Shown: in pieces, positions 1 through 14,158 of the stretch | How the letters are laid out: each line of letters opens with the position of its first letter | How positions within the stretch are numbered: the stretch's first letter is position 1 | Origin: Cristatella mucedo | Lineage: Eukaryota > Bryozoa > Phylactolaemata > Cristatellidae | DNA length: 64,000 nucleotides | Direction of reading: 5' to 3' | Assembly (NCBI GenBank): GCA_009760855.2 | Contig: WPIO01000009.1 | Span: 6,273,501 to 6,337,500 of the forward strand | Position numbers and translations under genes: made by a program | The notes under the pieces: generated by a model | Seen by the model: only the letters and a program-made list of their open reading frames with translations | The model's database searches: none | What the model was told of the DNA's origin: nothing

Positions 1-965
1 TGGGGACATTAGTATATGGAAACAAAGAGGGTGTTCAGGCAAAAAAATTCAAATTAGAAAGTCGCTTCTGGTCTAAGCAGATCATCATAGTAGGTCAATG
101 AAGCTCCTAAATCGAGTATGGTGTAATTAGCAACTTAATTGCTTGGTAGACCTGCGATCGAATTGCGAAAGTGTGTTCCACAGTAGGACCTTCGGAGCGA
201 AAGCTTCTATTGCCAACAGTCTTTAAGCGAACGAATGGAACAGCTAATTTTTAGTCCACAGAGGATGTGAGGGCACAAGGCTGTAACTAATGCAGCAATT
301 CAGCAAGGTATAAACGAGTTAAGTCGTGGCAGGCCTAGCAAACCAGAGTAATAATTTCTTTCTGTATTTGTGATCACCTGGAAGCAATGTCAACTCATTT
401 AGCAAAGGAGACTGGCAGAGCATATTGGATTTGTTGACCAACCTTGCAGCCATAGTCATCATCAGTTGCAAAGGCATAACGGCTTTTACGGCAGCCCAAC
501 CAAATGCAGAGTCGCAGTAGTCCAGCCTAGGCAGGTCCAGTTCGCTAGTAAGACTTTTAGCTAGCCATCATGGTACACACCCCCTAATCTGCTGGTCAGT
601 AGTGTCAAAGATGCTAGTGAAATCTGGGAGAACAGTTGCGATGGCCTACCGTGATTACCCATTCTTCAGAAGGAGGTTATTTTAACCTGCATAGGGGAAT
701 ATAGCTCTTGACGAATTAGCCATTGGTGGCATCTACATCAGTGACATTTCATCTGTCTAACAAATAGGGCGATATCCGTGGACCATAACTTGTCAAATAG
801 TCACAAGAAGCGAGCTGTGCTGGCAGAACAGTCAAAGCAGTGGCGACTTTCGGCTCACGATCAGCAGCCAAAAAATGCTCACAAAACACGGCATCTCGAT
901 GCTCGAGTGCACGCACACGGCCGGCGGCAGTAGAGGGTCACGCGAGTGGAGCACTTGTTGCCTAC
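1..965. other. aPKC intron, part; nothing recognised
   Basis: No catalytic-loop exon, transposon or repeat could be identified here. It is AT-rich with no long open frame of its own. A minus-strand frame from 1128 extends down to 832 only by reading through the donor at 965. Confidence 0.5.
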
Positions 966-1102
966 CTTTTCCATGAAGGAAGTCGAGACCCAAGCAAATT
1001 TCTGCACCGTAGAATCTAGCATGGTCTTCTGGTAACCGTCGCTGCCTTTGCATGTGAAACATCAAGTCTCCGCCATTTACAAACTCGATAACAAAAAACA
1101 GC
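966..1102 (-). CDS. aPKC: aPKC exon: hinge and alpha-D/E of the kinase
   Basis: Reads [20 protein letters not shown], then [26 protein letters not shown]. The stretch [13 protein letters not shown] is the kinase hinge. Acceptor GCTTTGCAG above 1102, donor GTAGGC at 965-960. 137 nt, phase 2 in, phase 1 out. The next exon (IIYRDLK... catalytic loop) is not visible in the remaining 965 bases and must lie outside the window. The frame read on below 966 is intron. Confidence 0.94.
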
Positions 1103-4100
1103 CTGCAAAGCAAAAGGGTTTCCTGCATCGAAGAGGCGTGGCTCTTTCTCTCTCGTTAAAGAGCCATGGGAACCTGATGCGACTGCTGGCAGCGCTTTTC
1201 TCGGGAAGCCTCATGGGGCAGGCGATGCCGATTTTGCTATGCCTTCTCTATGCACCGGCCATTCTCTGATGAGAACAAAAGGATTACAACACTCACACTA
1301 AAGACACCCTCCCAATAAAACTGTACACGACCAAAGCAGGTGCAAGCAATTAACATGCTACACGATCAGCACAGAGTGATTGCTGATGGCAACTGCAATT
1401 ATTGCCAAAACAACGTGACTAAGGCCACATTGCACAAGGAATTTTCCCAGGTTCAGCGAGGCTAGTTAAAACTTAAGCCACTCGACCAAGGCCCCCATTC
1501 CCGCCAGTGGTTAAGGTTGCTTGCCCCAACCAAGGTCAAGGTGAACACAGCTGACCAAGGTCGTGGGCTCGAGCCCCGTGGCATACATGAAGTACCTGAA
1601 TAGAGATTAAATTCTCTTAGGGTGGTACACACATGAATATAATAATTCCACACATGAATACATATATATCCACAGATAGGTCTAGGCAGACAAGCCTATT
1701 GGGTATGCTGTGGACGCACGCAGTGCAGAACAGACTCAAGGCATCTGCAGGATACAGAAAATCCCGGTGAAAAGATATCCAGTAGCACCTATTGCGTCCA
1801 AATGTAGCACGGGAAGACAAGCATGAGTAAGGCAGGGGAGAGCAGGACATGTTCAGCTGCTACTCGACCGAAGGATCAAAGCACAAACCTGCTTGGCGTC
1901 TGGAAGCACGAATGTAGGCCAACTAAAAACGGATGATTTGAAGCCGTCTCAAAGACATGCTTTTCCGTCTGCACCCAGTCGATATCCTGAATCAGAGACA
2001 GACGTGCAAGATATGCAGAAGCTGATGACAGAAATTACACACTTCAGATGCTCGTCGCATGATTGCCTAGCTGAGTGTTACCGCACCTCCAAATACTAGT
2101 CAAATGTACCTGAGCACACTGATACAAAGGAAGAAGTACAAAAGCAATGCAGGAAGCAACACCAAACACAACAGCACCACAGCTAGGCAACAACCAGAAG
2201 CCCACTTGCTCTAACTGCTGGTACGCGATGCCCACAAACATTACGAAGGAGAGACTGCTAGACCCGAGAAGCATTTGACACATCATCCAGACAAATCTAG
2301 CAAACAGATTAGGCAGATGGAAATCAGTTAACATACTATAAGCACACAACACATCCCATCAAGTCTTCCACAGTCGGCTACCCGACAGTAGAAGCTGAGT
2401 GTAAACAATCACAGGATTCGCAGCTTTTCCATATGTGAAGATAATGCTTTACCATTTTCAAAGTGTGCATACACATTTGGGCAGCACCAATGCAGCAAGG
2501 AAGGTCGAGAATGAATGGTCGAGCGAGAACATGTAAATTTTGAAATGTTTACCACGAGTTGGATCTGGTACAGATGGTTCGTAGCTTCTTTCATAGCATC
2601 TCGGGGACAGAATGTGTGGCGTAAAAGCAGATTCTAAAGCAGTCTGCAGCGATGTAGAACGGGTTTGAGTTGCTATGGTTGAATGATGTAATCGCTATGC
2701 CAGACAGTAGCTTCAGCTGTCTTAGGAGCCACTATTTTGAGCACTGTGTGACTGGTATGCTCACATTCGGATTATTAGTATGACAAGCTAAGTATATCTA
2801 AAGCTGGGTCTACACTGGCAAAAGTTCGGAGTCGAGACACTCGCAGACTTGTCTCGAGTGCAAACTAGCATATAACCGGCCATGTCTACACTGTGCAACA
2901 GTTCGGAGACTAGCCCCATTGTCGGGCTGTGGCTGGTACGGTTGCTCTCACTTGGTAGCAATAAACCTGAGAAGGGTGAAGGTCGTAAAGCTTCTCGTTT
3001 GGCGGCAAATGAAAATTGAGCAGAGGCTTTCCATATATACATATTTGCTCCTACCTTTTATATAGACTTACATACCAGTCATCACAAATTTAGCTGCAAT
3101 CCATACATAGGCAGCTTTCTTCATCAATACATTTCTGTATTCCAAACTATTGCAGCTCAGATCCTTCCCATAAGCCACACGTGCCCACCCTTTGCCAATC
3201 AAAATGAATGACTTGACCTCAAGTTCTAGGCTATCTTGATTTCGAACGTTCACGGGTGAAGACAAAGCTTAAGTTTTGCTCCTAAGAAAATTGAGATGCT
3301 CAAGTCTCCAACCCACCTGAGTGCATTAGCTACAGCTGAATGACATTAAGTGGCCAATGGGTGTTGTTAACCATCTAGTAGTCGCGAATATGTAAGTCAT
3401 TGTTTCTTTTGCAGGTTCCTATAGCAAGTAATTCGGAAGACTATTCCTTGGATAACCGAAGGCACCAGAAGGGGGAGACCCCCACTCGGTCTTGTATGAC
3501 CAAAAATGCTCGGTGCTGCCCTCCTTGCCTTTGCAGGTGCAATACATGATCGTGGTTGTGGCTAGCCAGTCGCCATTCTCAATCAACTTACGGATAGCCT
3601 AGTCAGTGCAACGCCATTCAAATCAACCTGCTTTGTGTGCCAAACCGCAATAGCACGCCAAGCTATGCACCAGAAGTGCCCCCTCCACCTCTGGTCATCT
3701 CTCTACAGGAGCAAGCTCTTCGTCTTATGAGTGTTTAGCACTTGGTTGAGATACCCCGTTAGTTAATAATTAAACAGCGGCCATGCAGAGACAGATCTGC
3801 AGGGAGGTCTCAGATTGATTTGCAATGCTCATCTGGGCATATGCAAGGTTTTTTCTGTGATTAGTAGTCAGTAGAATAGCCCGATTACATTAAAGCGACT
3901 CTCATCTGAAGCGAATAGTCGGGTCAAAACAGTTTTTATTATCACAAAGAGGTTAATAGGTTTTAGTCGGTCTTCTGCTTGTAAGACGTATAATTCCCTT
4001 GCCATACTCGGTGCATCATCTTGTGGTTACTGCTTGATTTATGAGTTCATACAGATTGCCAGCTGACCGCTTGGACAAGCTGTCGCTGTCAACTTCCATT

Positions 4101-7100
4101 AGGTCATACCATCTGCATTACTTGGTGGAAGCCTCATACTATTTTGTAAAGGTATTTCCTATTCCAGTCGAGTCAGTTATGCAGTGTTCAAAACAGTAAC
4201 TCTAAGAGCAGACATCTAAAATCCCCATCTGGCACAGTAACCCCATTATTCAACGACCGACCAAACACTATACACAGCTGCGCAGTAAGTTTTCTATTAT
4301 GCCAGGTAAGGCTGTTTACTTTTATGCATAGCAAATTTCCACGTGCCACTAAAAAGAGGCAGCAGTCCTTTTCTACTAAATCCACCTACTGCAATAGTCC
4401 AAATTTGTACATTATATAATCCGGCACAGGTATGTGGGCGTGAAAAGTATTCATCTTATCCGAGAGCCCTCTGTGGTGGGATCTGGTAGCTTGCTCTTAC
4501 TGGTAGTATTTCTTGATGTGCCACTCCGTGTGATCACGGCTAGAAAGCTTGCCTTTTATGCCAAGGCTGGCTGAAAAATCATCAATCAGGACTGCTGCAC
4601 GCAGCTCATACGGTTGATGCATTTTTATCTATGCTGAACGAATAGCTGCATGATGCTTCACGATGCCTGGAAGACTTACGTAAAATACCATCCTTAATAC
4701 CAACCCATCAAGTTTAATGCTTCTCGGTTATTAGTAAGTTGTTAAACGAGGAAGAAAGAAATATTTAGAGAAGCAGACATTTGGAAAGCATTCCTAGAAG
4801 CAGTAAATTGCTAAGGCCCTCAGCTCTACAAAGCAAGAGAAGTGTTCTGACAGTCTTCTGGTATGCCACTCGATGATAACGTTGTGACCACGGTGACTAA
4901 ATCCAGTGAAAGATTCCAAACACAATACATAGCAGAAAACCTCACACACTGGTTCAAACGCAGGCCAGTAACAAAACACAAGGCTATCAAAGGTGAACAT
5001 TGGAATGCGTGGGACAACAATACCCTTCAAGCAATACCTTTCTTTCGAATTGGGACAAAAGCCCACCGGCACATTTAGTTTTTCATAAAACATAGAGAAG
5101 ACAATCATGCCTATTTTCTCGGTGCATTCTTTAAGCCTAACTCTTCAGATCATGAAGTGCAACTGTGGCAGATCTATCACCAAGATAAACATTCAAGCAT
5201 GAAAGTATTTACGAGATTATCTCCAAGCCGCTATCACCTCAGCCGATAGACCTAATTCGTATAGCAGCACTGAAAACATGAGCCATGAGATGCTTTATTA
5301 TTTTCTATTACGAAAATCAAGGTAGTACATTCACGGGTAGATACTGACACCCAGAGGTCAGGCTGCCCCAATAATTTGCTGCGTTCGCCTGTGCATGGAC
5401 ACAGCCAACTTTTGGCAAGCATCCGGAGTGCTGCAGCCTCATAGCTGCTTTAGGCAACTAAAAAGCTGCTCTTGTGACTACGAGATGCTCGGCTCGGAAT
5501 GAGTGCTCAAACCTGACCAATGGACCTTCCGTAGGGTTGAGATTTGGAGATTGACTCAACTAAGCTCAACTAAGGACTTGGAAACATGAATCTGGAAAGA
5601 ATTGCTTTGCTTCAGTCACAGCATACTTTGGGTCATTATGCATTTGAAAAACAGAGCAGAAGAGTTCTAGGCACAGGATAGCTAAACATTCTGGATGGAG
5701 TCTACAAACATGTTCTTATCCATATCCCGTTAATCCAAAGAAGAGATTCGTTGCCATGAGCCAAAAAACACGACCGAACAAGCACTCGCCCACCACCGTA
5801 CTTAAGCATAGACTATAAGCATTCCGGGTAGTACCCTTCACCTTTTATATGGCAAAACGAAAGTATTGCCATCTCCCCGAGTCATGAATTTATTTGGTGT
5901 AATCCAAACAACTCGGCTCCGATCATCAGCTGTAAAGTGGGTGGGTTGACATGTCTGTTGCTAACTGCTTTTTCGTTGTCCTTATTAACTGCAAGCTTTC
6001 GCTGATACGTTTATAAATGCAATGCTCTGAAAGCCTCCTACTAACCATATCAACACTAACATCTTTGCCAGTCGCCCCTTCTAAGGACTTTAAGAAAGCT
6101 CAAGCGGTTCTCTCTTTTGATACAGTTCGGTCAGAATCAGTAAGCAGCCACCACCTTGTTGTCGTCGTGTAGCCGGCTAGAGCACGGTAAGACGAGTATT
6201 CTACAACCTTGCAAATACTTCTTCGGTTGCAGCTGACAGTCCCTCTCGCTAATACCAAGCTTCATCGGCACCTTTATGTTGTTGAGACCCAACTTGTGAT
6301 AGGTGCTGATTTTAACTTGAATTCTGCTGCTTAGTTCTGTCTTTCCCATGGAAGAGCAGTTCCACATGAACAGTTCTAAGCACGTGGTGCGGTCCGGAAG
6401 TGCAAAAATCTCAACTCCAGCATAAACGTGTCTGCAAAAACAACCTTGAACTGCCTCGATTGGAAGTAAGATAGTTAGATTGCAAGTACGGACCCATGCT
6501 CGGCCACTGTTGAAGGTAAAATATAATTCCAGACAGCATGGGTGTTCTCAATTCTGACAGTTATCGGTGAAACGGACATCGGCAGTGAGTCCATCTTGTA
6601 GGTAAACAATCCGGGTTTTGTATAAGTCGGTCACACTGTTGTGGAACCTCCAGAGGCAAATAGTTGCAAAATGTGATTAATGCACTTCGTAAATATTTTT
6701 TTGCATCTGGGTGTATACGATGCTAACGATTATTCTAGTGATACTAAGAAAATAAGAATACGTCATATCCTCCTTGGGAGATGAATTAACGGCCGCAAAA
6801 CGACAGACTCAAAGTCCTACCAACTCGCCCATTTCGACGGTTTAAACTGATGCTTCTAAACGATAAGCCAAGGGAAAAAAGCAAACACGAAGAAGGCTAC
6901 GTTCTCGAGCTGATCTTCAACATAGCTTGAGAAGACGCTTCGTGCACTTGACGAAGGATGTGCATACTATTTACATACGGTAAGGGGATGGAGATTAAGG
7001 CACACTGGCCATGAAATAGGCCAGGAGTTCAGCTGCGTGCAACACAATACATTGAGTCGCTGGCTGGGTCGCTGATAGATTTTCAAGTAAAGTTTGCACA

Positions 7101-9587
7101 TTTTTTAATGTGAAAGGCAACGAGCCAAATTTGGGTCTAGGTTTATTTCTGTAAGCAAAGGTCAAACGAGTCTTGTTTTGGAAAATTAAAATCAGGAAGT
7201 GGGAGCCTGTGCTTGCTTTTGCACGGCACCATGAAGTCAGATAAGCATAGCAGGATAAAAAATCAAGATCAAAGGTGGTCCAAAAGGAAAGAAGAAAGAA
7301 AACCAATTATCCGGCACAGTTTGAAGGAACTGCAGTGTGGCTTGAATGAAACAGAAACTTCGTGGCCCTTGTATTGGGCAAGCACTTTCCAGAGGCATAT
7401 ATGCAGAACACAGGATTGAAACGAGTGTAGCAATGAATGAATCACACGTACGAGGTTAACCTAAAAACTTCCGTACTGCTTACAATGCCACGGAATTGAA
7501 GGCATCGGCCTTCAGTGCTTGTAAGTGAAAAAAAGTGGTAAGGGACCAAAGAGCCTTATTTATATAGTGGCAGAAGAGCCTTAGCGCCCATCACCCAGCT
7601 TGCAGTGAGCAATAAAAGATTGCCTGCAGCAGGACTCAGACCCAGGACCTAAGTCGCTAAGTGAGAGCACCTTACCAAGGGCTAAGACCCAGGTAACTCG
7701 GGCAATAGTCACTGACAAGGGACGCCTACGGTCAAGAAGGAAAAAAGAATTTCTAAGACAACAAAGTGCATCAAGAAGGCGACTGGCATTTCCATATAAA
7801 TCACAAAAAGGACAAGTATTCAAGTACAGCTAAGTTTCGTGGAAAGCAATTACCATGCCCGTTCGGGTATATGGCTGGAAACAAGTGGCACGATTTTCTG
7901 GACAGGAAAAGACACGGATATACAGTGGTAAGTGATGGATGGAATCGATGATATCTTTTGCCGATCAGAGCTTCCATTATGCCATCCACAAAACCAGTGG
8001 TGCAGCATCAGCACAAGATCATCCGGTTGTGCAGCATCGGTATAAGATCCTCATGCATACAGTTCCAAAGGCAACAGGAATTCTCAAAGAAAGCCTCAGC
8101 ATGATTAATATAACAACGAAGGAGCATAACTGGCGGTCTTTATATCATTGGCTACCAGAGCGTCTCTGGGCTTCATGATAAGCCAAGCCTACAACATCTT
8201 ACCCCTGGCTAGTTATACTGACATTCTGTTTCTAAAGCCAAAGTGCAACGGCCGAAGGCACTGTATCCTTGAGGCACTCGCCATGCTTTGCCAAATCGGT
8301 ATACGTGATGTCTGGCTATGTGAACTCGTTGCTTTTTATGTTCCCGTGGGAATATAATTAATTCACTGAATCTGCATTCACAAGCCACGGCTACATACTA
8401 ATCGTCGGCCACGAGTGTCATGTTTTCTTTAACATGCTGGCCTAAACATGATAGTTGTTGGCTTTTGCATACTTGATACCGTACATGCCACCAACATTAG
8501 GTTATTGATTAGCTTGCAGTGTGCTGTAAAGGACCAGTAAAGAGATTTGGTTCTCTTAAGGTGCTATACAAACGACCTCTTATTATTTGTATATGCAGCC
8601 CGCACAAGAAACTTGCTTGTCTCAGTGGAAGAAGCACCACTGTATTTTCTAAACCAATCGAGCAGCATGAACACATTTGGAAACACTTTTCATTCAGATG
8701 TAGGCAACCAACTTGACTTTGATGCAGAGGTTAAGGCGCTTGCCTTTGATGAATCAGGTCAAGGTGAATGCTTTGATGACCAAGGTCATGGGCTTGAGCC
8801 CTTCGGGATATGAGAAGTGCCTGGATAGAGATTAAGTTCTCTTAGGGTGCTATGCAAATGAATACATGTATATTAGATAAAGATGGTTTGTCGAAATAAA
8901 TATTTCTCTGTAGACTAATAGCATTATCCTCCCTCCCCCTCCAAGGGGAGGGAGAAATATATTTGTCATGTAATCATTTAAACACACTAAATCGGCTAAT
9001 AGACTTATAGAATAACAACCGCGACCGGTATTATCTGACTTCTAGTCAGTAATGTAAGAATTGTCCATCGGTTTACAGCAGCTAAAATTAGTGTAGGTCA
9101 TCTAGTCTTGTCGCATCCGAACAATGCTTCGTTGGGTAGGTTTGGAGGGTCTTCACACTAGGTATAGCAAACAGACGAAAGAATGCACTAGGCTCCCAAT
9201 GGATGGCACTAACACTGCCAAGTTTGCTGGTGGCAAACCTCAGGCAAGAAGTTAACACGTTTCTTTATTATTCAAGGAAGAAAGAGCAAATAAAAGCAAC
9301 CACAGTCTGCCTAAATACACCATGTTACGAACCTCATCATCATTTACGAGCTCTTTCTTGATGACCTTCATAGCGTATACTCGCTTGGTCGACTTCAGCT
9401 CAACGAGTAACACCTTTGCATAGCTACCACGTCCAATGACTCGCAGCATCTCAAAGTCGTCTAAGCCGATGGCGCCCCGCTTGTCACCAGAGCCAGTGGC
9501 ATCCTGTTGTGGAAGAGACTTGGCTAGAAACATGCATAGCACGGAAACGGCACGACACATCAAGTACATAATGCTATAAAGCTACAC

Positions 9588-9681
<94 letters not shown>

Positions 9682-12600
9682 AGGGAGAGAGACGGGCGGG
9701 CAGGCAGGCAGACAGAGCTCAAGAGCCGATTGGAGCACGAGTAAGATTTTTCAGCCGACATTGAGGCCAGAATCAACATATGAAACTCAGTCAGATGGCA
9801 AAGGGTGAAGTAGAGAATGTTTCAACTTCAGCCATCAAGCTGGGGCCAGCCAACCGATCATCCGTGCAGCTTCTGGCACGGGCACCCTCTCTTCTTTCAT
9901 AACAGCATAGCAGATAGGAAGGCACTGCAAATTATGGACATTGCCTATTACAGTTCAGTTGACCTTTTTTAACCTTTACCTCAACTTTGCTTAATCGTCC
10001 GAAAGGATTGCACAAGTCGCAAACCCATCGTCATTGGTAGTCGGCTTTCGAAAGGCCACCGTATATCTATTTATCCCTAGTGGATAGCACCATTATCATC
10101 AAAGCAGCCTTACTATGAATTCGCTCCGGTCAGAAACAAATCAGATCATACATGCCAACAATCAGCTCCTGTAAAGGTCCTAAATCGAATGAAGTTGCAT
10201 GCTGGTATTGGAAATTGGAATCTGTTAGTGTAAAGGTGAAAGATAGACATCGTTAGATAGATAAAAAGTTGATCAGATTCAGATAGATCAGATTCTCCGA
10301 AAGCCTGTTTTTATGACATACACAAAAATATTAACCGAGTTAACAGCCTCTTTTTGTATAGCTGCAGAAGAGCCTTAACGGCTATCACCACCACTTGCAG
10401 TGGCAATAAAGGATAGTCTACTGCAGGATTCGAACCCATGACCTCGGATCGAGGTCGTGAAGAAGAACCACCTTACCTAGTGTGCCATCACGGCTCAGAA
10501 AAACAATCGACCCTACCAGGGCTCGAATCTGGAATCTTCTGATTCGAAGTTCACTGGGCCATAGGGCCGTCTTTCACCACAACCATATGCAAACCCAAAT
10601 CGTCGGGGTTCTCAAGTATTCTAGCTATACGAACACTAAAATCACTTTAGCTCTTTGCAAATAAACTTGAGCTGGAAAGCCGACCACACCCCAAACAGTA
10701 CATTCTGGCCAAACTCTGTCAATAGAGAAGCATGTGTCTTTGCCTAAAGCACCGGGCCTGACGGCACCAACAAGCTAACGATCTTCCAGCATCTACAAGC
10801 ATCCCTGTGTGATTTGAGGCAAAACCTTGGACCAGCTCGTGGTAACCCAGAGGTTTGTTTAAACTAATCCAATACCTCACCCAAGACCTTATGGCTTTTG
10901 CACCACTTTGAAGAGTTAATGCAATAGTGTAATTGCCTATGTACCCTTTCTATCTGCAACATCAATCAGTTAAGTCTGGCTCCAAGGGCTGCTTTTTCAG
11001 AAAAGGTGATTCACGGATCCATTCCCAGAGCACCAAACCCACTTCACAACCCTGCGGTTAGCCAATATCAATCACTTCCTACGGATGATGGGCAACCAGT
11101 AGTCTGAACATACCTTATCGACTAAAAGTCGATACTTTCGACTTTGACTGGATTAAGCAGCCATCGTGAGTGCTCTTTTGCAGCTGCACTGCTAACATCT
11201 CCCCTTTCAGCAGTACCACAGTTAGGAATATTTGCAACTGAACCAGCAGCTAAAGCACGTTGATGGACAGTAGCATTTTTTGCTCTCCATATCCAGGCTT
11301 TATTAATACGACTGATTATACAACCAGCCAATCTAGCAGCTGGAGGCCTGAAGCTACCGCTAACCGAACCCAAACTGCATCAAAACATTGCTTGCGAACG
11401 ACTTTGTCAGTGGGAGGAGTAAGTTGAAAGGTAGAGCGCAGCTCGACCACTTGAAAAAACGGCGGCTGCTCAATGTGCAGCGTGTGCAGGGCGAAAGACT
11501 CGCATTGGCAAATGCAAATGCCCCCGGAGGCTCGGAGCACGCTCGGTGAGAGCCGGTCTCGTCTGCAAGCCGTGCCGCTTGAGGGGAAAGGAATGTGCTC
11601 AGCCTGCCTCGACAGCAGCCGCCGACGAGCGCAATCAGCAGCCTCAGCACAGCAGCAGCAAGCAGAGCGCGTCTCCCACCAGAATCCGGCAGCAGCTGGC
11701 CGAAGTAGCGAGGTGCAAAAGCGCACATCGGCGGCAGGCAAGCAGTGCAGAGTGGTGAATCGGTGGGCAGCAGAGGCAGAGTGCAGAAGACAGCCACAGA
11801 AACGAGAGCCCAGTTAGTAAGTAGTACCTGAGGGACTATGTTAGGCTCAAAACGCTCTTCAGCCAGCGAAGCGACAGTGCTGCTGCTGCTGCCGCTCTGA
11901 GCCGTCTGCAAAGGCGTGAACAGCATGCGGTGCTGCAAGCAAAGCAAACTCGCGACCCGCCTGTGTGCACGGCAGACGCACACGATGCATGCACACGAAC
12001 GGAAGTGGTTAGTGAAGCCAGAAGTGGCTAGTGCGCAGCTGCATCGCACGAGTGAAGCATGCACGGCTAACGGGCTAGCATCGATGTAGCTATGCCCAAA
12101 CCGCGCGGGCCAAGTCGAGGCCTGTCTACACGAACCGGGCAAGCTGCCGCCGACCATGTCAGGCGTCGGAGGCATCATCGCGTGCATCCTTCCATCAAGC
12201 GCACGAACATCAGTGATCGGTTGGCGCAAGTGCCACCGCTTCAAATGAAGCGGCAGCAGGCGTTAACGTGCAGCAGAGCTTACCGGCAGCTGGGCAGCAA
12301 CTGCCACTCCGCTGTTTACCGTGCCATCGTCGGCATGAGCAGCTGCTCTCCCTAGATACGATTGCGAGCATGTTCGCGTGAGAAGGCAGCGGTGGCTTTG
12401 CTATCAACGGCCAGAGCGCGGTGGTCAGCTAGCTGCCGTTTAGGGCTGAAACGACCTGACTCACGGAACGCGGCTGTTGCCACCGCCTAGCAGGGACGAC
12501 ACTCTCGCGACAGACCACGGCGGAAGCTGCTGCCCTATGTCGTAATGGTGAGCAGGTGTGAGCACGTCCGGAGACGCCTGCAGAGAGGCAGGACAGCAGA

Positions 12601-14066
12601 GCAGCCGAGCGCAGCTTCGGTGGCCACTGACCTGTTGCCCTGTCGCCACGCGCCTTGTCGCCGGCTTCGGGCAACGTGAGCGTCGATGACTCCTCAATCG
12701 TGTCTCGGTGCTGTCCGCTGCCTCGCACCAGCTTGCCCAGAGTGCCAGCCTCCTTGCCGTCGCCGCCAAAGCTGCGCGGACCTGCGTGCTGCGGCGGCGA
12801 GCCACACGGGATCTGTACGAGCTTGTGGCATTTCTTGTGCACTAGCAGCTTGCACGTGACACACTTGTAGCCTTGTCGACCGAGGCCCCATAGACGGTCC
12901 GAGCAGTAGGCGCAGACGGCTATCTACAGCGACAAACAGCCGAGCTAAGGAGCAGGATGAGGAAGAGGAGGAGGAGGAGAAGGAGAACAGCGGTGCCGGG
13001 GCGACCAGTAGACATTGCCAGCGACAGCAGCTGGCCGGCCGATGCTGCCGCCGCCATTGGCACCAGCAGCTGATGCGGACAGCTGGCATCAGTACCCTGC
13101 TGAACCGCTTGGCCTGGAACAGGTGACCGTTCACTCGATAGAACTTCCGCCAGCGGCGTGCTCCCCGGCGGTACATGTTCCCTAAACGGCGCAGATCAGA
13201 CGCAGCTGTCAGCAAGAGCCAGCAGAGAGGGTCAAGCTGCAAGCCATTTTTGGGGTAGCAGCTGTCGTATGATTCGGTGGAATGTTGCCGAAAAGCATTT
13301 GAACACAGCTGAGTAAGGGTCACGAGGCAAAGTGCACAGAAATCAGCACAGCGTCGAGAGCGAGCTCGCACACAGCCTCGGGCGCCTTCTACAATAGCAT
13401 AGTAATTTGCAGCAATCTACTTCCAGCCTCATCGCCAGAAAAAAACGCCTCAAAGAGGCATCGAAACGCCTGCCTCGGCAAAAATCCGGCGAGTGAGGAG
13501 CAAGAAAAACTAACGGGATTTAGTTTTTCCTCTTGTAACGAGCTGGCACCGGGAAAGCGCACAGGTGCAGAGGCGATGGAAGAAAGCAGATGAGGCAAGT
13601 GTCGGGAGCGAGTGAGTGTCGGGGGGGGGGGCTGACTAGAGCAAGCGCAAGGCTCTCAGTGGGGGAAGTGGGCTCGGTTGTGTGTGGGGCCCCCTGTGGG
13701 GGGGGGGAGCTAAGCCACAATGCTTTGACACCGTGCTGCTAAGACCAATTTCCCATGGTCTGGCAATTTTTCACGAGGAAAGAATGACACGAGCATAACT
13801 TTTAGGTGAGAAGAATGATTAAACTCTCAAGTATTCTGATGTCAATGCATCTCTACGGGAGTAATTGACATTCAATTATCGGTCCCTTCGTGGATGCGAG
13901 TTCTGAAAGGGGCATAACACTCAATTCACAGTCGACTTCATAATGCATGTGTGGGGCTGCCGTGAGTAAAGGAATTAGGCTTGTGGGCAGATGCTTGAGG
14001 GATGCAGTTCGCTCGTTGCTTGTTAACATTAATTTCTCCTACTTCCCTTTAAGGGATGCAGTTCGC

Positions 14067-14158
<92 letters not shown>

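Larger units (their letters stand above)
1987..9332. other. Long aPKC intron (7.3 kb)
   Basis: Separates the alpha-C exon from the glycine-loop exon. It contains a Tc1-type relic (about 5450-6150), a SINE-A copy (7550-7692), a truncated SINE-B tail at 8527-8576 and a fuller SINE-B at 8711-8865. From 2000 to 5400 and from 6200 to 7500 I recognise no gene or repeat family. Confidence 0.6.
11100..13720. other. GC-rich tract around the aPKC C1 exons
   Basis: Markedly GC-richer than its surroundings, with many CpGs and long overlapping open frames on both strands. The only supported coding parts are 12632-12923, 13096-13181 and possibly 11828-11905. It could be a CpG island with regulatory or internal promoter activity, but no promoter motif was identified. 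Confidence 0.5.

Noticed and set aside
11360-12244. 294-codon minus-strand open frame as an independent gene
   Set aside because: It lies in a GC-rich stretch inside the aPKC gene with overlapping frames on both strands and no domain. Only the 78-nt exon candidate within it has splice support.
12694-13371. 225-codon minus-strand open frame as one protein
   Set aside because: Only its 13,096-13,181 part is a real aPKC exon; the rest is intron and out-of-frame reading of the C1 exon.
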